Source: Lachnospiraceae bacterium (GTDB lineage Bacteria; Bacillota; Clostridia; Lachnospirales; Lachnospiraceae). Taken from it: a DNA stretch of 64,000 nt. The stretch spans positions 103,400 to 167,399 of the forward strand of contig JAFXQK010000002.1 in the NCBI GenBank assembly GCA_017527205.1, in the 5' to 3' direction. Below are positions 26,592-35,654 of this stretch, piece by piece. Below the pieces are notes generated by a model. That model made no database searches. It saw only the letters and a list, made by a program, of their open reading frames with translations, and was not told where the DNA came from. Both the position numbers and the translations under genes were made by a program. Numbering within the stretch: the first letter of the stretch is position 1; each line of letters opens with the position of its first letter.

Positions 26592-29114
26592 ATGATAGCT
26601 GATTATATTCGTGAAAGACTTAAAGAAGGACCTGAACAGGAATTAGTTGTCGGCCCTTTAGTAGAACGTCTAATCTCCTACGGTTGGAAAATTGAGCAAA
26701 TAGTATTTGGAAAGAATGAATGGAAAGTACCTAAAACCCCCTCAGAAGCATCAAAGAGAGAAAAAGGGACATCTTTTGATTATTTCCCTGTTGATGTTGC
26801 AGTATTCGAAAGTTCTGAGACTTGCGGTGATTACCGACATCTTCTTTTCGTAATAGAATGCAAGCAACCCAATATAGATGTTGGATTACAGCAACTTGAA
26901 ACATATCTTTCATTAGAGCCTCATGTTAAATTAGGAATTTGGGCAAATAATGCTGATTTATCATCTGAAACTTTATTTGTATATAAAGATGCTAAAGGTT
27001 TAAGTTTCCCCAAAAAGAAAAATGTTAAAGATATTCCTTTAATAGGTGCTCCAATAAGTCCAACATCTGTGAATTTGACTTTTAATGACTTGGTAATACC
27101 AACTAAGGACACGCTATATAAAACCTTCTCTGAATTATTAGACAAAGTTGTTGCACGAGATGGAAATGTTACTCGTAGAGAGGAACAGCTTGACCAACTA
27201 TGTAACATAATACTATTAAAACTTGATAGCGATAAACAGGGAAAAATTGATCCTACTAACGAAGTTTACTTTCGTGTTTTTGCTACGGAAAGCGGTACAG
27301 GCGATTATATCAAGGAAAAATTCAGCACATTCACTGATGTTTATCCTGATATATTCATCACACAATCAGATCAGGAAATAAGGTTTGATAATGCAACTAT
27401 TCATGATGTAGTTGAAAAAATTTCTAAATTCAACTTCATTGATATTGGAGCCGATACGGTATCTATCGCTTTTCAGGTACTAAGAAGTGCTGCTTTAAAA
27501 CAAGAAGAAGGTCAATATTTTACTCCCAAACAAGTAATTCAAGCTGCAATGAAGCTTATGGACTTGAATCTTAATGACATTATCATAGATCCAGCTTGTG
27601 GAACGGGTGGATTCCTTATTCAAGCACTTATAGAACTTAAAGAATTATATCCGAACCAAGAAAGAGAAATCTCACGTTGGGCGCAACTACATCTTCATGG
27701 AATTGATAAAGATGCTATTGGAATAAAGTTGACTAAAGCTATAATGCAGATATTAGGCGATGGTTCTGCACATTGTGTAAGAGGTGATAGCGTCTTAACC
27801 CATACATGGGAAAGCAAATATCCTCATTTATTAACAAATTCCTTTAAAAACGGAAGATTTTCAAAGGTGTTTACAAATCCGCCTTTCGGAGCTCCATTAA
27901 AAATCAAATACAAAGATGCGAAGAAATCCGGATTAAGTATTGCAGATTATGTTGATACGGGTAAAGACATAGAATTAGGGCTTGCAATGTTTAATCGATG
28001 CTATGATTTGCTGAAGGATAAAGGACGACTTTGCATTGTTCTTCCGGAAACATACTTTTTCTCTCCTTCGTACAAATTTGTTCGTGATTGGGTAAATGAC
28101 AGATTGAAGCCTATTTGTGTTGCTAATGTACCTATGGATGCATTTCAAGGCTTTTGCCGAGCCAAAACAAATCTGTATATCTTTGAGAAAATTGACAAAA
28201 AGAAAACCAATATTAATCTCGAATCGGATATTGTTACGTTCCTTAATCCTCAAACCTGTGGAATATACAAAAATGGTAGTGATAGATTTGTAGTTAATAG
28301 TGCGGGGGAACGGACTAAAACTATAGATAATGAATTGTTAAGATTAGCAATCAAATATCAACAGAGGCAAAATGATGAAGCTTTTTGCGTTCCGCTTTCA
28401 GAAACACTCAAAGCTGATGTCCTTGTTCCGCAATACTATGATTATTCATTACAGCATCCATTTGAACAACTTAAAACAATTCAAGGATTTGAGCAGATTT
28501 CTATAGAAGAGTTGATAAATAAAGGTATTATTTCGGTTTCAGGTGGACATGGTAGCCCAAGTAATGATATGAGAAATGGAAACATACCTTATGTAAAAGT
28601 ATCTGATATCAGAAACATGAGAATAAACGTAAACCCTACAAATCTCGTATCTATTGAACTGGCGAAAAAATTCTGGAAAACAGATGATGGAAAAAGTAAT
28701 TTACATGCCTGGGATCTTATTTCTCCAAGCCGTGCAAGTAGTAATATTGGCGAATTTGCTATTTTGTTACCGGGGGAAGAACAAATTGTACTTACTAAAG
28801 AAGTATTTGTAATAAGAGTATATGAAAATGACTTTGGATATTCTCCGTTCTACTTATTGTGGGCACTATCATTAACTGAAACCCGTAAGCAATGGCAGAG
28901 AGTTACACTAATGCAAACAAACAGAGAGGATGTTGGACAAAGATACAAAGAAATCCTTATTCCTCAACCGATTTCCAAAGAATGGGCGGATACTGTATCA
29001 GCACCATTTAGAAATTATTTTACAAGCATCGCAACTGCAAAAAAAGAGTTTGTTTTATCAACAGGCAATGATGAATTCACTTATATCGCCAGTGTAAGCG
29101 CTTTTGAAGAATAG
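26592..29114 (+). CDS. Single-chain restriction-methylation-specificity protein (Type I/IIG-like)
   Basis: The 840-residue protein joins three activities. Residues 1-165 form an HsdR_N-like nuclease domain with Asp68 and Glu89-Cys-Lys91 (PD-(D/E)xK pattern). Residues 250-580 are an N6-adenine methylase with DPACGTGGF (from Asp333) and the catalytic NPPF (Asn429). Residues 605-840 resemble one HsdS target-recognition domain (SVSGGHGSPSNDM, IPYVKVSDI, QTNREDVGQRY). No helicase motor is present, so this is not a normal Type I enzyme. It should methylate and cut at one target; a half-specificity domain implies dimerisation for a bipartite site. Preceded by an XRE gene. Confidence 0.85.
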   Translation: MIADYIRERLKEGPEQELVVGPLVERLISYGWKIEQIVFGKNEWKVPKTPSEASKREKGTSFDYFPVDVAVFESSETCGDYRHLLFVIECKQPNIDVGLQQLETYLSLEPHVKLGIWANNADLSSETLFVYKDAKGLSFPKKKNVKDIPLIGAPISPTSVNLTFNDLVIPTKDTLYKTFSELLDKVVARDGNVTRREEQLDQLCNIILLKLDSDKQGKIDPTNEVYFRVFATESGTGDYIKEKFSTFTDVYPDIFITQSDQEIRFDNATIHDVVEKISKFNFIDIGADTVSIAFQVLRSAALKQEEGQYFTPKQVIQAAMKLMDLNLNDIIIDPACGTGGFLIQALIELKELYPNQEREISRWAQLHLHGIDKDAIGIKLTKAIMQILGDGSAHCVRGDSVLTHTWESKYPHLLTNSFKNGRFSKVFTNPPFGAPLKIKYKDAKKSGLSIADYVDTGKDIELGLAMFNRCYDLLKDKGRLCIVLPETYFFSPSYKFVRDWVNDRLKPICVANVPMDAFQGFCRAKTNLYIFEKIDKKKTNINLESDIVTFLNPQTCGIYKNGSDRFVVNSAGERTKTIDNELLRLAIKYQQRQNDEAFCVPLSETLKADVLVPQYYDYSLQHPFEQLKTIQGFEQISIEELINKGIISVSGGHGSPSNDMRNGNIPYVKVSDIRNMRINVNPTNLVSIELAKKFWKTDDGKSNLHAWDLISPSRASSNIGEFAILLPGEEQIVLTKEVFVIRVYENDFGYSPFYLLWALSLTETRKQWQRVTLMQTNREDVGQRYKEILIPQPISKEWADTVSAPFRNYFTSIATAKKEFVLSTGNDEFTYIASVSAFEE

Positions 29115-29122
29115 GAGGTATT

Positions 29123-29188
29123 ATGCCTAAAAGTGTAACTCAAGAAGACATATATGAAGTTTTGCGAGTGATTAAAAAGAATGTGTGA
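29123..29188 (+). pseudogene. 21-residue ORF with strong RBS, truncated gene start
   Basis: An ATG at 29123 follows AGGAGG by 4 bp, only 8 bp after the restriction gene stop. It encodes MPKSVTQEDIYEVLRVIKKNV and then ends. The perfect initiation signal and tight spacing suggest that a third operon gene once began here and was lost by deletion before the DUF262 gene. A real small peptide is the alternative. Confidence 0.4.
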
Positions 29189-29257
29189 TAACGGATAAGT
29201 AAAGGAAAAATTTTGTTTTATTATTTCTACTATTAAATTACAAGAAGAGGTGATTCT

Positions 29258-31036
29258 GTGGGCAAAGAATTATTTGACAACATTCCGAGTAAGGTTGGTG
29301 ATCTGCTCAGTGATGTAAAAAACGGCAAGGTTGGCCTTCCGGATCTTCAGAGGCCGTTTGTATGGAAAGACAACAAAGCCCGTGATTTGCTTGACTCGAT
29401 GTTAAAGGGTTATCCGATAGGCTATATCATGCTTTGGCAGTCACCAGATGGATACGAAACCATAAACCACATTGGTACTAATGATAAGACCTATATTCAG
29501 CCGGATTACCTTGTGATTGACGGTCAGCAGCGCCTGACTGCTTTGTTGGCAGCAATTTCGGGAATAAAGGTTAAGGACAAGAATTACTCTGAGAGGCAAA
29601 TTCGTATTGCTTTCAATCCTATTACCCGTGAGTTTGCAGTTTGGACTGAGGCTTATGAAAGAAATCCAGAGTGGATCAGCGGAATTAGTGCGGTATTTGA
29701 GGCTGATGCTAATCACGATGTTCCGAAGTTCCGCAGGCAGTTCATTAAGGATTGCAATGCCGGTAGGGAAAGAAACGGAAAAGCCATACTCACCGATGAT
29801 GAGGAAGAGGCGATCGAAACTAATTTGAATGACCTTCTCAACTTGTCTATATACACTTTGCCTACACTCCGTATAAATGCTAAAGCTACAGAGGAAGATG
29901 TTGCTGAAGTTTTTGTGCGTGTAAACTCCGGTGGACAGAAACTGACCGAGAAGAATTTCATTGAAACGCTTCTTGCGGTTTATGATGATGATGTTCACGA
30001 TAAAATTGATAAGTTCTGTGCAGAGTCTCGTATACCGAAGGATGGCACCTCTTATAACTTTATACTGAAGGCTGATCCATCGCACCTTATTCGTATGGCT
30101 GTTGCGGTAGGCTTCCGTCGTGCGCGTCTTCGTTATGCTTATATGCTCATGCGAGGCAAGAACCTCGAAACCGGTGTTGTGACAAAAGAAGAGATGGATG
30201 CCAATCTCACAAAATTCAAGAAAGCGCTGGATGAGGTTACAAACTTGAATAACTGGCATGCATTTATGGGATTGTTTGCTGATGCTGGATATGTGAATGG
30301 TAGCATCGTTGCATCTACAAATGCCGTTGTTTTCTGTTATGTTCTTTACCTGATAGGAAAATATGACTATAAAGTTCAGCCGATCGCATTGCAGAAGATC
30401 ATTAAGAAATGGATTTTCATGTCAACGATTACTTATTTCTACACTGGATCCACAGAATCCGAAGTAGAGAAGCAGTTTGCTGATTTGAGAAATGTTCATA
30501 CCGCCGAAGAATTTGTTAATTATCTTAACGGCGTGATTTCCACTAAATTCTCAGATGACTATTTCAATCTTACTCTTCCTGCTGACCTTGTAAGTGCAGC
30601 GGCAATATCTCCGACTTGGTTTGGGTATATAGCAGCTCTGAATGTCTTAGGGACTCCGATGCTGTTCAGCACAACAACTCTGGCGGCAAAACTTTTGCCG
30701 GGAGCCAGCGGAGATAAGAAGGCTATCGACAAACATCATATATTCCCTAAGAATTACCTGACAGGAATAGGATATACAAGTGACCGTGATCGTAATCAGA
30801 TTGCAAATTTCACCTATCTTGATTACAATACAAATATCGATATTTCTGATGATCCGCCGGCAGAATATGTTGAAAGATACCGTAAGAAGCTCGGTGAGGA
30901 AGGATATAAGAAGACTTGCGAAGAAAATGCACTTCCGGTTGACTTTGAGAAAATGTCATATCCCGATTTCCTTGAACAACGTAGAAAATTGATGGCCGGC
31001 ATTGTTAAGAAGGCATATCTGAAGCTATGTGAATGA
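29258..31036 (+). CDS. DUF262 plus C-terminal HNH (DUF1524-like) protein, GmrSD-type
   Basis: The 592-residue protein starts at GTG 29258 (AAGAGGTG upstream). The N-terminal ParB-like DUF262 domain has LPDLQRPFVW (27-36), YPIGYIMLW and IDGQQRLTALL (88-98). The middle is helical. The C-terminal nuclease part has DKHHIFPKNYL (from 491) and NQIANFTYLDYNTN, the HNH-like motif of DUF1524. Fusions of these two domains make up GmrSD-type modification-dependent restriction enzymes, which use nucleotide hydrolysis and cut modified phage DNA. Its place next to a restriction-modification gene supports a defence role. Confidence 0.85.
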   Translation: MGKELFDNIPSKVGDLLSDVKNGKVGLPDLQRPFVWKDNKARDLLDSMLKGYPIGYIMLWQSPDGYETINHIGTNDKTYIQPDYLVIDGQQRLTALLAAISGIKVKDKNYSERQIRIAFNPITREFAVWTEAYERNPEWISGISAVFEADANHDVPKFRRQFIKDCNAGRERNGKAILTDDEEEAIETNLNDLLNLSIYTLPTLRINAKATEEDVAEVFVRVNSGGQKLTEKNFIETLLAVYDDDVHDKIDKFCAESRIPKDGTSYNFILKADPSHLIRMAVAVGFRRARLRYAYMLMRGKNLETGVVTKEEMDANLTKFKKALDEVTNLNNWHAFMGLFADAGYVNGSIVASTNAVVFCYVLYLIGKYDYKVQPIALQKIIKKWIFMSTITYFYTGSTESEVEKQFADLRNVHTAEEFVNYLNGVISTKFSDDYFNLTLPADLVSAAAISPTWFGYIAALNVLGTPMLFSTTTLAAKLLPGASGDKKAIDKHHIFPKNYLTGIGYTSDRDRNQIANFTYLDYNTNIDISDDPPAEYVERYRKKLGEEGYKKTCEENALPVDFEKMSYPDFLEQRRKLMAGIVKKAYLKLCE

Positions 31037-31050
31037 TTCAAAAGAACGTG

Positions 31051-31125
31051 TGAGTGCAGGTAAGACTCGTTGCGTAGCACCCGTACAGCCCCCAAAATTT
31101 AATAAAAATGCCTATTTACGCGGGG
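31051..31125 (+). repeat. Dispersed repeat, copy B1
   Basis: Right after the DUF262 gene stop, GTAAGACTCGTTGCGTAGCA continues into CCCGTACAGCCCCCAAAA and then TGCCTATTTACGCGG. It matches copy B2 (42531-42598) over about 65 bp and shares the core TAGCACCCRTACAGC with copies A1 and A2. Confidence 0.75.
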
Positions 31126-31235
31126 TAGCGTTATCAAAGCGTTAACAAAGAGAGAGAAGTTGCATATGTGGCTTATTTCGGTATAATGGACTTGGAAACG
31201 AGGAATTTGCTATATCGACGGTTGTACATGAAATT

Positions 31236-31883
31236 TTGATTAAAAAGGACCTGGTAGAAGGAAGAATAACGCTGTTTGATTGGAAATCTCTGAGTTTGCT
31301 AGAGGATGTTTCTTTTGGCATTGAAACAGAGATAGATGAGCAGAGCAGATATTTTTTTATGCAAGTGCATCCGGATGGCTCCTTTGAAATGAAGGAGCAG
31401 GAACTTACTTTGTTTGAAATGAACGAGTATACGGATTGCGTGAACATTTTCGAGGATGCTAAAACGCGCTGTGAGACTGTTAAGGGCGTTATCAGAGACA
31501 GTCAAGGAAGAATCAATGTGATAAAGGATACGGGTTTTATAACGCTTCCTGAGGCGTCAGAGATAAAGGCTCTTTTAGACGTCGGTGACACAAAACTGCG
31601 TGGAAAAGAGAGACGAGAAGAATTTCTATCGTCTTGTCTGAATATAAAGATGTTCGACGAGAATGGAAAGCAGTACTACTTCGTTGGCACTATAGGTGAA
31701 GGGATGCGCTGGAACATCCCGCGAGCAGCGAACATCCGCTGTTTAGAAGGATATGAAGGAGCACCGCTTCTGTTCGATAAGCTGCTTCCTACAATGAATG
31801 TTTCATTCGTTCATAATGGGCAACTGACGGTACTGCCGTTCACATTTAAGTATTTACGGGAGTATTTGAAGATAATTAAATAG
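31236..31883 (+). CDS. Uncharacterised protein, possibly 5'-truncated
   Basis: The 215-residue frame starts at TTG 31236 without a ribosome-binding site. The same frame is open back to 31146 and encodes a plausible N-terminal extension (GNEEFAISTVVHEILIKKD), so either an upstream non-standard start is used or the 5' end was lost. The protein is mixed alpha/beta and acidic, with LFDWKSLSLLEDVSFGIETE and EGMRWNIPRAANIRCLEG as distinctive patches. I do not recognise the family. It ends 25 bp before the AlbA_2 gene and may be its partner. Confidence 0.55.
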   Translation: MIKKDLVEGRITLFDWKSLSLLEDVSFGIETEIDEQSRYFFMQVHPDGSFEMKEQELTLFEMNEYTDCVNIFEDAKTRCETVKGVIRDSQGRINVIKDTGFITLPEASEIKALLDVGDTKLRGKERREEFLSSCLNIKMFDENGKQYYFVGTIGEGMRWNIPRAANIRCLEGYEGAPLLFDKLLPTMNVSFVHNGQLTVLPFTFKYLREYLKIIK

Positions 31884-31908
31884 TATTAGATTACATGGGG
31901 TGTTAGTA

Positions 31909-34900
31909 ATGTGGTTTGTAGAAGAAGATATTAAAAAAATTTTAAGCGAACTGCCTTCAGAGTGTTCATATTTGGATTATAAAGAAATACCGTATTTGAA
32001 GAGTAAAAAGCATGACTTTATTAAAGATGTAATAGCTATGCTTAATTCGCCTGAGAGCATTGGGCAAAAAAAGTATATTATTTTCGGTGTGAGCAATGAT
32101 AAGCAGTTGGTTGGAATTAATGGCAACCAACCTGATGATAATGAGTACCAAAATTGGGCTGATAATATTGTTCCAAGACCGCAGATTCAGACAGGCACTG
32201 TTTCATTTAGAGATAAGGAATTTGGGTATGTATACCTGCTAAATACGAATGATTATGTTGTTCATGAAGTCAAGAATTCTGTTAGCGGAGAAGACAATTA
32301 CAAATCTGCTGGTAGACATGCGGTTTTACAAGGTCAGGCTTTTATGCGTAGGGGAAGCAGAAATGAAGTAATGATGCAACCAGACAGGGAGTACTTGAAT
32401 GATCATAAAGTGCAGGGCAATTATCAAGTATTGGCGCCTATTAATCTTCCGCCGAAATGTGCAGTTTCAAATGTTACAACTTTAATTGGGGCCTGGGACG
32501 AAAGCAGAGTTGGAGATTGTAAGGCAGTTGAGCGCATATACGGAAAAGAATATGCGTCTTTTCAAATAGAGCTTCGCGATTTTTATGCAAAAAATCAAGA
32601 TGTTGTATCATTTTCGAACAAAGTATGGAAGGTAAATAGTAGAAAGCAACTTATAGAGAATATTGCAGCTGGGATTTTTGATGATCAGATAGATAACATA
32701 AAGGCAATCTCTTGCGATGTAATATCTTCTACAGATGCTTTTCTTGATTTGGCTGATAGTAATAAAGAAGTTTCGACATATCAAATATTGATCGACGCAG
32801 AAAAGAGTTACATATATTCTGATGTTTTTCGAATGAGTCTTTTTGAATTTTGGGGGTATGCAGGAGCAAATGCTGACGCATTTGTTTCACTTTCCAAATA
32901 TAAGATACAGGCGTGTGTTAGAGAAATAATAGGGAAAATAATACATTCTGATAATTGGAAAGTGCTAATAACTAATTCTAAGGTGCTGTCAATACTTGCC
33001 GAGGCATTTCCAGATGCCTTTTTGAATGAGGTTGAGGAGGCAATTAGGGATAAGGATAAAGGGCTTTATACTGCGTTAACTGATGATGGAAGGTATACAT
33101 ACGCAAGAGATTTTGCATATTCGCTGAGTGAAGCACTTGGACTTTTGGCCGCATACAGAGATTCTTTTTCTAAGGCGGGTCGATGCCTTGTAGCCTTATG
33201 TGATATGAATGAGGTCTTTTTGGATAAGATTTCCACCATAATGCTCCCCTGGTATCCACAGACAGAGGCAGAAGCTGGGGTAAGAAAGGGGCTATTGAAA
33301 GCAGCTTTTATGGAACATCCTGATAATGCCTGGAAACTACTTCTTACATTACTTCCTCATCAAAGGACGAATAGCTATCCGGTAAAAAAAGCAAGCTATA
33401 TCGCGCCAGCGAAAGTTTCAGATGAAGGAGTTAAAGTTCAAGACTATTGGGATGAAGTGTTAGATCTGGTATCATTTGCGTGCTCTCAGGCAAGTGAGAA
33501 TGCAAACAGATTGACGGATTTAATTCCGGTAATGGATGACGTACCAGAGAAAAATAGGACAGAAATCCTTTCAACATTAAAAGATAGCTTCTTGCACTTT
33601 TCGGATTCAGAAAGATTCTATATCTGGATGCATTTAAAAGATTTTGCTGTTAAACATAGGAATTTTTTTGATGCTGAATGGGCGATTCCGGAAGAACAAT
33701 TGCAACCAATAGATGAGTTGATTTCTAAGCTTGAAAATGATATATGGCTTCCGAAAGAGCGCTGGCTTTTTCAACATGATCAGTGGGAACTTATAGATCA
33801 TAAAGGAAATTACAAAGAGAGCGAAGAAAAGTTGTTTCAGGAACAAATTGCTGCAGCGAAGAAAGTGTTTGAACTTGGATTAGAATTGTTTATTAGATTT
33901 TTAGAAATAATCGATAATCCAAAAATTTTCGGCATGTGTGTAGCGCATCTTGAAATCTCGGATGAAATATGTCAGATAATACTTCGTATGCTAGAACAGG
34001 CAAATTCAAAGAATTCAGCATTTGCCACAGCGTTTGTTCGGGAGGCTTATAGAAGTGATAGTGACTTCATAAAAGACTATTTGACAAATTCGCATCCAGA
34101 TAAGGCTATTATGCTTTATGAACTTCTTCCGATAACGGCGGAAAGCTTATCAGTTACAAGGAAAGCTGATGAAGAACTCCAAAAGCATTATTGGAAGAAC
34201 GTTGAAGCTTATGGCTTTGATGTGGACGACGAAGCGAGAAATTATGTGGTTGATAGGCTTATAGAGGTTGGCAGAGAAAAAGAAGCTCTTGGAATTCTTC
34301 ATTATGCTATAGAGATTAACAAGAATAATATCTCTGCAAAAATGGTGGCAGATGCTTTGACAAGATGTTCAGATATAGAGGCACTAAATGATGATTATTA
34401 TGTTGTTGAATACTTATTAGGTTACGTAGAAAAGTCAAATGTGCCTGAAGAACAGAAAGTCTCGCTTGAATGGAAGTTTTTAGATCTTATGTCATATGAG
34501 CATTCTTTTCGTGTTAAAGCTATATATTGCAAATTTGAAAATGATGCGATAGAATTTATGCGCGTCTTCTCAATGATACATAGGGGAGAGTCGGATGAAG
34601 AAATGCCTCCTTTTAACGCTAGTATCTACAGGTTACTCGAGAACTGGAAAGTAGTTCCTGGAACTAGAGCTGATGGTTCATTTGACAGTGCACATTTTAA
34701 CAAATGGATAGTGGAGGCCATAGCTATTGCAGAAAAAACAAAACGGGTCGATTCGGTTGAACATTATCTGGGTAAATTGTTGTTCTATTCGCCGGCCTCT
34801 GTTGATGGATTGTTCATTGATAAGACAGTGGCAAGGAGGTTGAATTCTGATAAAAGAGGCCACATGCTTAATGGCTATTTGGTTGAGGCCATTAACTCAA

Positions 34901-35109
34901 GAGGGATTCACAGTGTTGACGAAACAGGAAGCTCGGAGTTTAAACTGGAAAATGAATATAGAAACAAAGCTACAGCTGTTGAAATAGAAGGATTTACCAG
35001 ATTTGCGGACACGCTGAGAATGATTGCGCGTGATTATCACGATGAGGCGCTTCATAACATTGAGGAATCGAAAAAATGGAGAGAGGACGAATCGACGAAT
35101 ACAAAATAA
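31909..35109 (+). CDS. Large AlbA_2 (Schlafen-type) domain protein with long helical C-terminus
   Basis: The ATG at 31909 is preferred (GGGG 9 bp upstream) over the GTG at 31900. Residues 10-110 match the AlbA_2 fold: CSYLDYKEIP, HDFIKDVIAMLNSP and KYIIFGVSNDKQLVGI. AlbA_2 domains occur in nucleases and ATP-binding proteins, several of them anti-phage or tRNA-targeting. The other roughly 950 residues are almost all alpha-helical, with HEAT/TPR-like spacing in 650-900, and no motif that I recognise. Such an architecture could be a sensor scaffold. It is followed after 19 bp by a frameshifted PIN-like gene. Confidence 0.7.
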   Translation: MWFVEEDIKKILSELPSECSYLDYKEIPYLKSKKHDFIKDVIAMLNSPESIGQKKYIIFGVSNDKQLVGINGNQPDDNEYQNWADNIVPRPQIQTGTVSFRDKEFGYVYLLNTNDYVVHEVKNSVSGEDNYKSAGRHAVLQGQAFMRRGSRNEVMMQPDREYLNDHKVQGNYQVLAPINLPPKCAVSNVTTLIGAWDESRVGDCKAVERIYGKEYASFQIELRDFYAKNQDVVSFSNKVWKVNSRKQLIENIAAGIFDDQIDNIKAISCDVISSTDAFLDLADSNKEVSTYQILIDAEKSYIYSDVFRMSLFEFWGYAGANADAFVSLSKYKIQACVREIIGKIIHSDNWKVLITNSKVLSILAEAFPDAFLNEVEEAIRDKDKGLYTALTDDGRYTYARDFAYSLSEALGLLAAYRDSFSKAGRCLVALCDMNEVFLDKISTIMLPWYPQTEAEAGVRKGLLKAAFMEHPDNAWKLLLTLLPHQRTNSYPVKKASYIAPAKVSDEGVKVQDYWDEVLDLVSFACSQASENANRLTDLIPVMDDVPEKNRTEILSTLKDSFLHFSDSERFYIWMHLKDFAVKHRNFFDAEWAIPEEQLQPIDELISKLENDIWLPKERWLFQHDQWELIDHKGNYKESEEKLFQEQIAAAKKVFELGLELFIRFLEIIDNPKIFGMCVAHLEISDEICQIILRMLEQANSKNSAFATAFVREAYRSDSDFIKDYLTNSHPDKAIMLYELLPITAESLSVTRKADEELQKHYWKNVEAYGFDVDDEARNYVVDRLIEVGREKEALGILHYAIEINKNNISAKMVADALTRCSDIEALNDDYYVVEYLLGYVEKSNVPEEQKVSLEWKFLDLMSYEHSFRVKAIYCKFENDAIEFMRVFSMIHRGESDEEMPPFNASIYRLLENWKVVPGTRADGSFDSAHFNKWIVEAIAIAEKTKRVDSVEHYLGKLLFYSPASVDGLFIDKTVARRLNSDKRGHMLNGYLVEAINSRGIHSVDETGSSEFKLENEYRNKATAVEIEGFTRFADTLRMIARDYHDEALHNIEESKKWREDESTNTK

Positions 35110-35128
35110 TCTATTATTGGGGTTAGTT

Positions 35129-35448
35129 ATGGCCATAAAAGTTCTTTTAGATACGAGTGTTTATGATAATCTTAATTTTTTTTCGACAATAGGCAGCTGG
35201 CTAAAATCAAGGATTTGGCCATTAATGATGAAATAATTCTGCTGTACAATGAAATAGTTTATCAAGAGGTTTATCAGCATATTTGCGATAATCTTTCAGA
35301 AGCTATTAGTGAGTATAATCAGTTGCTACTGGAGGAAAGAGCACTTGCACCTTATAAGAATAGCGACACCATGAGTACAAGATTAATTCCGCTTGATTCT
35401 GAAAAGATGATAGCTGAATTAAGAGATGCGTTGCATGATGTAAGATGA
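35129..35448 (+). pseudogene. PIN-like domain gene broken at a T8 tract
   Basis: The ATG at 35129 (GGGG upstream) opens MAIKVLLDTSVYDNLNFF, a typical PIN-domain start with its first acidic Asp in the LLDTSVY strand. The frame ends at 35236. The continuation, KIKDLAINDEIILLYNEIVYQEV onward to the stop at 35448, lies in another frame. Adding one T to the eight-T run at 35176-35183 would join both parts into about 106 residues. Either the gene is inactivated, phase-variable, or the run was miscounted. PIN proteins are usually RNases. Confidence 0.6.
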
Positions 35449-35485
35449 AGCGGAATTGAGGTGTCGCGTTGTTCACTCCGAAATG

Positions 35486-35508
35486 ACATCCCTTTCGGGG
35501 TGTTTTTG
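35486..35508 (+). terminator. Rho-independent terminator
   Basis: ACATCCC (35486-35492) pairs with GGGGTGT (35497-35503, one G-U pair) over TTTC, followed by TTTTT. It closes the AlbA_2/PIN transcript. Confidence 0.8.
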
Positions 35509-35552
35509 TCTGGTTACAACGAATCGTTTATATAACAACAATGAATTGATAA

Positions 35553-35581
35553 TTGATTCATTTGTGTTTTGCCGTTATACT
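35553..35581 (+). promoter_or_regulatory. Promoter of the XRE/helical regulator gene
   Basis: TTGATT (35553-35558) and TATACT (35576-35581) are separated by 17 bp, 74 bp before the start codon. Confidence 0.6.
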
Positions 35582-35654
35582 TTGTTTGTAAGCTTACAGG
35601 AGAAACAAAGGTAACAGTATTTGAGTTGCAAATAATATAGGAGAGTGACGCGGA

